A stretch of DNA of 64,000 bases, taken from the NCBI GenBank assembly GCA_018061945.1, contig JAGOTD010000001.1, positions 62,001-126,000 on the forward strand, in the 5' to 3' direction. A program made the position numbers and the translations under genes. The stretch is from Candidatus Peribacteraceae bacterium. GTDB lineage: Bacteria; Patescibacteriota; Gracilibacteria; Peribacterales; Peribacteraceae. Positions 58,777 through 64,000 of the stretch are shown one piece after another; the stretch's first letter is position 1; every line of letters starts with the position of its first letter. A model generated the notes under the pieces. The model searched no databases, had not been told where the DNA came from, and saw nothing but the letters and a program-made list of their open reading frames with translations.

Positions 58777-59934
58777 ATGATTGATACTATTTTGCTCAAA
58801 ATCCCTCACGGCAAGTTTGCAGTCACGTTGTACGACAAGTTCCAGCCGAATGCGCGAGGGTTCTTCCTTGAACCTTTTCTGCCTTTCACTGGCCAACCAT
58901 TCATCAAGGCCGTCAATAATCCGACGAAATTAAATCTGAGGAACGGCGTTTACAGACCACGGCTCACGCTCTACAAGCGCTATGGCAAAATCCATGGCAG
59001 CTTTCCGATCAGCCTGCATATTGAACTGTCACTACCCAAGCTCCTTTACCATAATAACTTTGACGAACTGAAAGATGCGGATTTTGAAACTATCATTACT
59101 ATCCTGAAACGCCAGCTACTACTTATGGGTGTCATCATTTCAAAAGACAATCTGCGCACTGCCGAGGTTCATGCGGTTCATTATTCCAAGAATATTGTCT
59201 TCAATGACGGCACGACGGCCAGCATGATTCTCGGTTACTTACAGAAGATTAAACTAACAAAGCGCTTGGACATGAACGCTACCGACTTCCGCAACCAAGG
59301 CGAGGCCGTACGGTACTATGCCAAGTCACACGAGTTTGTGTTTTATGACAAAGTAGCCGATTTATCCAAGAGCAAGGATCGGGCAATGGAAAAGAAAGAC
59401 CGAGAGTGGAATCCGCAGATGGATATGTTTGATGCGATACGCAGACAGGACAGACCGATTGAAGTACTGAGAATGGAACTCAGGCTCAAAAGCCGAAAGA
59501 AGATCAAGCTGACCTTTGAAGGAACTAAAGACCAGAATGAGATGGCATTTCAATCCATGTTTAGCGAACAGCTGTCTCAGAAGCTGCTACAAGAATACTG
59601 GAGCATCATTTACGATGAGCTCCGTCCTATCCTTTTACAAGAACTGAATTCCCTTGAACGCTTTGTTCTTATTCAAAAGCAACGTTGCCAGTGGCAGCCT
59701 CAGCGCATTTTGGCCATGGTAGGTATCTGCGAGATGGTCAAAACAGACGGGCATCGGAAAACGCGTAACTGCCTTGCCAAATCCTTTCATGACAGAACCT
59801 TTGCCCGTATCTACAAAGATATCAAGGAGCTGGATTTTAAGATTTTGAATAAGGCGAAGCCGTTTGAGCATGTTAATAAAGTACTGAAAGACTTTGTAGC
59901 TCTGAAAAAAGAATGTTTCAACTTAAACGTATAG
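58777..59934 (+). CDS. Phage/plasmid gene II-like replication initiation protein
   Basis: 385 residues from ATG 58777. The block LHIELSLPKLLYHNNFDEL is the marker of the phage/plasmid replication protein (gpII/X-like) family; AVRYYAKSHEFVFYDKVADL and DRPIEVLRMELRLKSRKKIK follow as expected. Such proteins nick the origin for rolling-circle replication of filamentous phages and small plasmids; Tyr residues in the YYAK/FYDK region are candidates for the nicking residue. It may serve an integrated element together with the recombinase at 63375. The 3' side (59935-60167) holds no gene. Confidence 0.75.
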   Translation: MIDTILLKIPHGKFAVTLYDKFQPNARGFFLEPFLPFTGQPFIKAVNNPTKLNLRNGVYRPRLTLYKRYGKIHGSFPISLHIELSLPKLLYHNNFDELKDADFETIITILKRQLLLMGVIISKDNLRTAEVHAVHYSKNIVFNDGTTASMILGYLQKIKLTKRLDMNATDFRNQGEAVRYYAKSHEFVFYDKVADLSKSKDRAMEKKDREWNPQMDMFDAIRRQDRPIEVLRMELRLKSRKKIKLTFEGTKDQNEMAFQSMFSEQLSQKLLQEYWSIIYDELRPILLQELNSLERFVLIQKQRCQWQPQRILAMVGICEMVKTDGHRKTRNCLAKSFHDRTFARIYKDIKELDFKILNKAKPFEHVNKVLKDFVALKKECFNLNV

Positions 59935-60167
59935 TAGTAGCAAAAATGAGTATTGTTCTTTTTGTTCACAGAACGTTTTATTTGTTACATTTAAGCCAAT
60001 AAATCTACTTTTAGTATATTAAAATATAAATTGTAGTTTGACAATATGTAAGGACGACCTCACACTTCTCAACCTGATTAGATTATGTGACTTTAGTGAC
60101 ACTTTTCTAATTCAGCGCTCTTTCAGTACTTCGGCAATTACCATTAACCAAGGGGGAGGACTTCTTC

Positions 60168-61112
60168 ATGGAATTCCGTGGTTCAGACATCATCTCGGTC
60201 AATCAGTTTGACCTTGGTGATATCAACACTCTCTTCGCACTGGCGCATCGTTTGCGCAAGATTGCGACTGGAGAATTGAAATGCAAAATTCTTGATGGAT
60301 TCATCCTCGGGAATCTCTTCTTCGAGGCCAGTACCAGAAGTAGAATGAGTTTCGCCTCCGCTTTCATGCGGCTCGGCGGTCAAGTTAACAGCACAACTGG
60401 CGTTGCGTTCTCCTCGATGTCTAAGGGAGAAACGCTTGCCGATACCATCAGCGTCATCCAGTCCTACTGCGACATTCTCGCAATCCGACACCCGCAACTT
60501 GGTGCCGCACAGGAAGCAGCTCGTGCTTCCAAGGTCCCCGTGATCAATGCAGGAGATGGGCCGGGGGAACACCCTACCCAAGCCCTCCTTGATCTATTCA
60601 CGATCTTCGAGGAGCGCAAACAGATCCACAACTCCACCATTGCAATGGTGGGCGACCTGAAATACGGACGCACTGTCCATTCGCTGGCCAAGCTCCTCAC
60701 GCTCTACCAAGGCATCAGGTACATCTTCGTTGCCCCTTCTCAGGTGCAGATGCCAGATGGCCTCGTGGAAGAACTGAAGGCCAAGGGCTACAACGTTAGC
60801 CAAACCGACAAACTCGAAGAAGGCATTCGAGATGCAAACGTCATTTACTCAACTCGTATCCAAGAGGAACGATTCGACCGACGAGAGGAATACGAGGCCA
60901 TCAAGAACGTCTACGTGCTTGACCGTGAAATGGTCCTGCGCACCTGCAATCCTGATGTGACAATCCTCCACCCCCTTCCGCGAACCACCGAGATCGCAGT
61001 TGACGTTGACGCCTTGCCGAATGCGGCTTATTTTCGTCAGTCTGCAAACGGGCTGATGATTAGAATGGCCCTCTTCCTCCTTATTCTCGGCAAGGAGCAA
61101 GAGTTGGTTTAA
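60168..61112 (+). CDS. pyrB: Aspartate carbamoyltransferase catalytic chain
   Basis: 314 residues. All PyrB active-site blocks are visible: carbamoyl-phosphate loop STRSR (family STRTR; one Thr-to-Ser change), the 80s loop SMSKGETLAD with Lys, RHPQ, GPGEHPTQALLD, MVGDLKYGRTVHSL, STRIQEER and HPLPR. It makes carbamoyl aspartate, the first pyrimidine-specific step. A strong ribosome binding site (GGGGGAGG at about 60151) precedes the ATG, unlike most genes here, and the gene is more G+C-rich with C-ending codons, so it is likely transferred. No pyrI or other pyr gene accompanies it; instead an ATP-grasp-like and a HAD-like gene follow, with a hairpin in between. Confidence 0.95.
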   Translation: MEFRGSDIISVNQFDLGDINTLFALAHRLRKIATGELKCKILDGFILGNLFFEASTRSRMSFASAFMRLGGQVNSTTGVAFSSMSKGETLADTISVIQSYCDILAIRHPQLGAAQEAARASKVPVINAGDGPGEHPTQALLDLFTIFEERKQIHNSTIAMVGDLKYGRTVHSLAKLLTLYQGIRYIFVAPSQVQMPDGLVEELKAKGYNVSQTDKLEEGIRDANVIYSTRIQEERFDRREEYEAIKNVYVLDREMVLRTCNPDVTILHPLPRTTEIAVDVDALPNAAYFRQSANGLMIRMALFLLILGKEQELV

Positions 61113-61138
61113 AGGTATTGCTACAACTGACAGGGCAA

Positions 61139-61163
61139 GGGAGGAGATTTTATATCTCCTCCC
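61139..61163 (+). terminator. Hairpin after pyrB
   Basis: GGGAGGAGAT (61139-61148), loop TTTAT, ATCTCCTCCC (61154-61163): a perfect 10-bp stem, with only a weak T-rich stretch downstream. Confidence 0.65.
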
Positions 61164-61193
61164 AAGTCCTTTAATCAATTATTCCCTAATACA

Positions 61194-62666
61194 ATGGATA
61201 AATTACAACCTAGTGCTATCGAAGGCACTGAAGAAACTTCTACATCACCTAACGTGCTCCAGTATGAGCAGTATAAAGATGCATACGAGCACTATCGCTT
61301 ACGATTAAAGACAACGTTTAACCATGCCCTAGATGAGGCAAATCCTGCCATAACTCAGCAACTGATCGCTCTTGAAGCAATTAATAAAGATGCTGGATCA
61401 ACGACTTTTTATCAATCAGACCACATAGATCGAGTTCATGCAGAATCAAAATTACCATTCCGTATTTCATCCGAACCGTTTCAGCTACAAGAGCATGTCC
61501 GCTCTCAACTAGATGCCTACGGGGTAGCTATCGCAGCTTATTATGGTGCATGTGATACATTAATAAAGTCTTTACCAAAGGACCATCGCTGGATCGGCTA
61601 TCTTAATCACCACAAACCAGATTTCTTGCTGGAACTGTCAGCAAATGAAAAGAGGAATCATATGTTTTTGCGCCCTGATTTTATCCTTAATGACGGCGAG
61701 CCAACTGTAACAGAAATTGAAACTTCACCTTTTGGTTTAGCTCTATCGCAATTTCTTAACAGCTCTTTTAGAAAAGCTGGGAAGGATACAGTCGTGAGTG
61801 ATGAAATTTTACTTCAAACACTTATAGAAGAAATGCTCCCATCGGGGCGAGGATCCATGTGCTTTGGAATTACCGATTATACTAAGCGTTACGAGGGACA
61901 ATTTATATATTTAGCTAATCTGCTTAAGGCAAAAGGAATCGATGCAAGTGTTAGCATGATGGAAAATATTCAATCAACAGAAGGGAAGTTGACTTTAGAT
62001 GGAAAGAAAATAGATGCTTTGTATAGATGTTTTTACCTTCATCAATCTGTTTCTGATCCGCATTTAGCAAAAGTTCTTCAGGACAATCAAGAGAACATTT
62101 TCCCTGCCATTAAGCCTCAATTGGAAGAGAAGGCGCTTATGGCAATGTTGTGGGATCCTGAATTTAAAGAATTTTTTGAAACTAATTTAGGCGAAAATGA
62201 TGCAAGCTTACGAAAAATAGTACCTCCAACATGGGTAGTAGATGGACAAAATCTACCATCAAATTTTCCTTACCCAATTTCTAAATGGGAAGATTTTGCT
62301 TCGCTTAGTAGAAAACAAAGGTCTTTTGTACTAAAAACCTCGGGCTTCTCATCTCAAAGCTCATGGGCAAAAGGGGTTTCCTTTTTAGAAAAACTTTCAA
62401 AAGACGCATGTGCCGAAATCATGAAAGTAGCATCGCAGAGTCAAGACGACATCTTTGTTATTCAGCAATTCAAGAAAGGGGCTGACTTTCATCACCCATA
62501 CTTTGATTTTAACGATGGAGCAATTAAAGATATGAAAGGACGAGTGAGATTAACACCATATTATTCAGTAAAGTCAGGCAAAGTACTGACCGCAAAAGCA
62601 ACATTGTGCGAGAATACTGACTATATTCATGCTATGGTTGATTCTATAAACGTTCCTGTCATTTAA
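61194..62666 (+). CDS. Putative ATP-grasp-like ligase
   Basis: 490 residues. RPDFILNDGEPTVTEIETSP, then ALYRCFYLHQSVSD, AIKPQLEEKALMAMLWDPEF, FVLKTSGFSSQSSWAKGVSF and IFVIQQFKKGADF are blocks reminiscent of permuted ATP-grasp/glutathionylspermidine-synthase-like proteins: an acidic metal site (EIETSP), a conserved Lys (VLKTSG) and a Gly/Ser loop. It would join an acid and an amine using ATP. It stands between pyrB and a HAD-like gene (10-nt gap to the latter), so these two probably work together. Family assignment is by pattern and should be tested. Confidence 0.55.
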   Translation: MDKLQPSAIEGTEETSTSPNVLQYEQYKDAYEHYRLRLKTTFNHALDEANPAITQQLIALEAINKDAGSTTFYQSDHIDRVHAESKLPFRISSEPFQLQEHVRSQLDAYGVAIAAYYGACDTLIKSLPKDHRWIGYLNHHKPDFLLELSANEKRNHMFLRPDFILNDGEPTVTEIETSPFGLALSQFLNSSFRKAGKDTVVSDEILLQTLIEEMLPSGRGSMCFGITDYTKRYEGQFIYLANLLKAKGIDASVSMMENIQSTEGKLTLDGKKIDALYRCFYLHQSVSDPHLAKVLQDNQENIFPAIKPQLEEKALMAMLWDPEFKEFFETNLGENDASLRKIVPPTWVVDGQNLPSNFPYPISKWEDFASLSRKQRSFVLKTSGFSSQSSWAKGVSFLEKLSKDACAEIMKVASQSQDDIFVIQQFKKGADFHHPYFDFNDGAIKDMKGRVRLTPYYSVKSGKVLTAKATLCENTDYIHAMVDSINVPVI

Positions 62667-62676
62667 AAATCATCTT

Positions 62677-63114
62677 ATGAAAGCTGTTATTTTCGACTAC
62701 AACCGTACAATTTATAATCCTGAAGATGACAAACTGACAGCAGGAGCTAAAGCCTTACTCGATCTTTTTCACAAGGAAGGGATTACACTTTTTTTAATTG
62801 CAAAAGGTGACGATAAAAGAAGGGCGCGTATTCAAGAGCTAGGGCTGGAGCCATATTTTAAAAAAATTGTTGTGAATCAAAATAAATCAGCAGACGATTA
62901 TGCCAATTGCAAGAAAGATGCACAGGAAGGAACTGAATTTTTTGCCATTGGAGATCGCGTAAAAGAAGAAATAAAATATGCAAATGAAAATGGAATAATA
63001 ACGATTTGGTTTAAAGATGGTAAATTTTCTACTGAAGAACCAGAAAATGATGCTGAAAAACCTGCCTTTATAATTAAAAATTTGTCTGAAGCAGCTGATA
63101 TTATTCTAGGCTAA
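62677..63114 (+). CDS. HAD-like hydrolase with altered motif I
   Basis: 145 residues. Motif I reads FDYNRTIY: the nucleophile Asp is present, but the second Asp of DxDxT is Asn. Motif IV is AIGDRVKEEI (GDR, not GDG), the Lys of KKIVVN fits motif III, and there is no large cap. Such DxN variants can lose general acid activity and bind rather than cleave phosphoesters, though some remain active. The gene is 10 nt behind the ATP-grasp-like gene, probably one operon. Confidence 0.75.
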   Translation: MKAVIFDYNRTIYNPEDDKLTAGAKALLDLFHKEGITLFLIAKGDDKRRARIQELGLEPYFKKIVVNQNKSADDYANCKKDAQEGTEFFAIGDRVKEEIKYANENGIITIWFKDGKFSTEEPENDAEKPAFIIKNLSEAADIILG

Positions 63115-63190
63115 CTAATTAAATTATTACTATTAAATACGTTTTATTTTATAAAATAAATCTGTATATTATAGTTAATCACTGTTAATT

Positions 63191-63364
63191 ATGAAACATG
63201 AATTCTACCTCACCGAAGAAGTGGCTGAAATGCTACGCGTCAGCAACATGACGGTTTACCGCTGCATCAAGGCGGGCAAACTTAATGCCCATAAGTTCGG
63301 CAAAGACTGGCGCATTAGCAAAGCCGACCTTGAAGCCTTTCTGAAGGCTCATAGAAAGACTTAA
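63191..63364 (+). CDS. Excisionase-type MerR-like HTH protein
   Basis: 57 residues: YLTEEVAEMLRVSNMTVYRC, then IKAGKLNAHKFGKDWRISKA, DLEAFLKAH. This is the standard excisionase/Helix_turn_helix_17 domain, in full length. It lies 10 nt before a serine recombinase gene on the same strand, so it probably controls or directs the recombinase. Confidence 0.9.
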   Translation: MKHEFYLTEEVAEMLRVSNMTVYRCIKAGKLNAHKFGKDWRISKADLEAFLKAHRKT

Positions 63365-63374
63365 TCTCTAAAGT

Positions 63375-64000
63375 ATGAAAGCTGTAATTCTCGCGCGTGT
63401 ATCCACAAAGCGGCAAGAAGACGAAGGACTCTCACTGGATAACCAGTTGGAAACTCTGCGCGGCTATGCCAAAGAAAAACAGCTGGAAGTCGTAAAGGAA
63501 TTTGTCTTTCAGGAAAGCGCCGGGCACAAGATACGCAAACACTTTGAAGGCATGATTGAATACGTGAAAGAACATCCTGATGTAGATGCGATTCTGGCGT
63601 ACAGAGTTGACCGGACTACGCGTAACTTTCGCGATGCGGTCCTACTGGATAGCCTGCGTATCGAAGAGGATAAGGAACTGCATTTCGTGTATAACCGCTT
63701 GGTTCTAAAAGCCGACTCCCATGGACGTGATATACAGGATTGGGATTTGCAGGTCTTTCTAGCCAAGCAGTACTTAAACCGTTTACAAGAAGACGGCGCG
63801 AATACATGGACCTACAAGGTCCGTAAAGGCGAGTGGGCAGGAAAAGCGCCCTGCGGCTACGAGAACGTACCAAAGGAAGACGGCAGCGCATGGATCGAGC
63901 CCGACCCTGAGCGCGCGCCGTTGGTCAAACAAGCTTTTGAATGGTATGCGGCAGGTACTTTTTCTCTCAAAGCGTTGGCAAAGAAGCTGGCTGATTTGGG
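63375..64000 (+). CDS. Large serine recombinase, C-terminus cut by window edge
   Basis: The 208 visible residues start with MKAVILARVSTKRQEDEGLS, where the catalytic Ser is in ARVST, and continue with DNQLETLRGYAKEK, ILAYRVDRTTRNFRDA and FVYNRLVLKADSHGRDIQDW of the resolvase/invertase domain, then a recombinase domain (RKGEWAGKAPCGYENVP, LVKQAFEWYAAGTFSLKAL). Large serine recombinases integrate phages and elements at att sites. The rest and any attachment site lie beyond the window. Confidence 0.95.
   Translation, partial: MKAVILARVSTKRQEDEGLSLDNQLETLRGYAKEKQLEVVKEFVFQESAGHKIRKHFEGMIEYVKEHPDVDAILAYRVDRTTRNFRDAVLLDSLRIEEDKELHFVYNRLVLKADSHGRDIQDWDLQVFLAKQYLNRLQEDGANTWTYKVRKGEWAGKAPCGYENVPKEDGSAWIEPDPERAPLVKQAFEWYAAGTFSLKALAKKLADL

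Overview
The window looks like chromosomal DNA of an uncultured bacterium of the Candidate Phyla Radiation (Patescibacteria; a Peribacteria/Peregrinibacteria-like lineage is my best guess, not proven). Reasons: many small genes of unknown function, lipoproteins with long Ser-rich linkers behind the lipobox, SLH/SH3 surface proteins, a type IV pilin, a minimal TatA-TatC pair, few ribosome binding sites, and many genes whose -10 box sits directly on the start codon. The standard code with TGA as stop fits (several ATGA overlaps). No tRNA, rRNA or CRISPR array was seen.

Layout. 1-9 kb: pilin (cut by the left edge), GlsB-like membrane protein, lipoprotein MsrB, EVE protein, HNH-like protein, TIM-barrel protein, ABC exporter, a sigma-like factor with two region-4 modules, ABC-F ATPase. 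9-17.3 kb: an A+T-rich minus-strand operon of five genes: two paralogous repeat proteins, a giant SNF2 helicase/methyltransferase fusion, an unknown protein and an AlkB-type dioxygenase. This is the best candidate for an undescribed defence or nucleic-acid modification system. 17.4-25.3 kb: M23 lipoprotein, small stress-type proteins, a CHASE3 histidine kinase with its receiver protein, and a heterodimeric ABC exporter with one degenerate ATP site. 25.5-26.6 kb: a G+C-rich, foreign-looking surface protein with a planctomycete-type LExRxLLS motif. 26.8-36.6 kb: housekeeping-type small enzymes, a frameshifted gene, flavodoxin, a TMTC-like membrane protein with TPRs, and an SLH/SH3 surface protein. 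36.9-40.6 kb: LamG/beta-helix secreted proteins and tatAC. 40.8-51.8 kb: small unknowns, a Fic protein with a double operator, a methyltransferase-like protein behind a shared divergent promoter, degraded genes, and a Panacea-type toxin-antitoxin pair.

52-64 kb looks like accessory or integrated DNA: a complete type I restriction-modification system (hsdR-hsdM-hsdS plus a companion gene), a phage/plasmid gpII-like replication protein with a SpoVG-like protein, a pyrB gene of different composition followed by an ATP-grasp-like and a HAD-like gene, then an excisionase-type MerR/HTH protein and a large serine recombinase running off the right edge.

Two families of dispersed intergenic repeats are present: a roughly 140-bp two-hairpin element (two complete copies, one partial) and A/G-rich inverted repeats at the ends of convergent genes.
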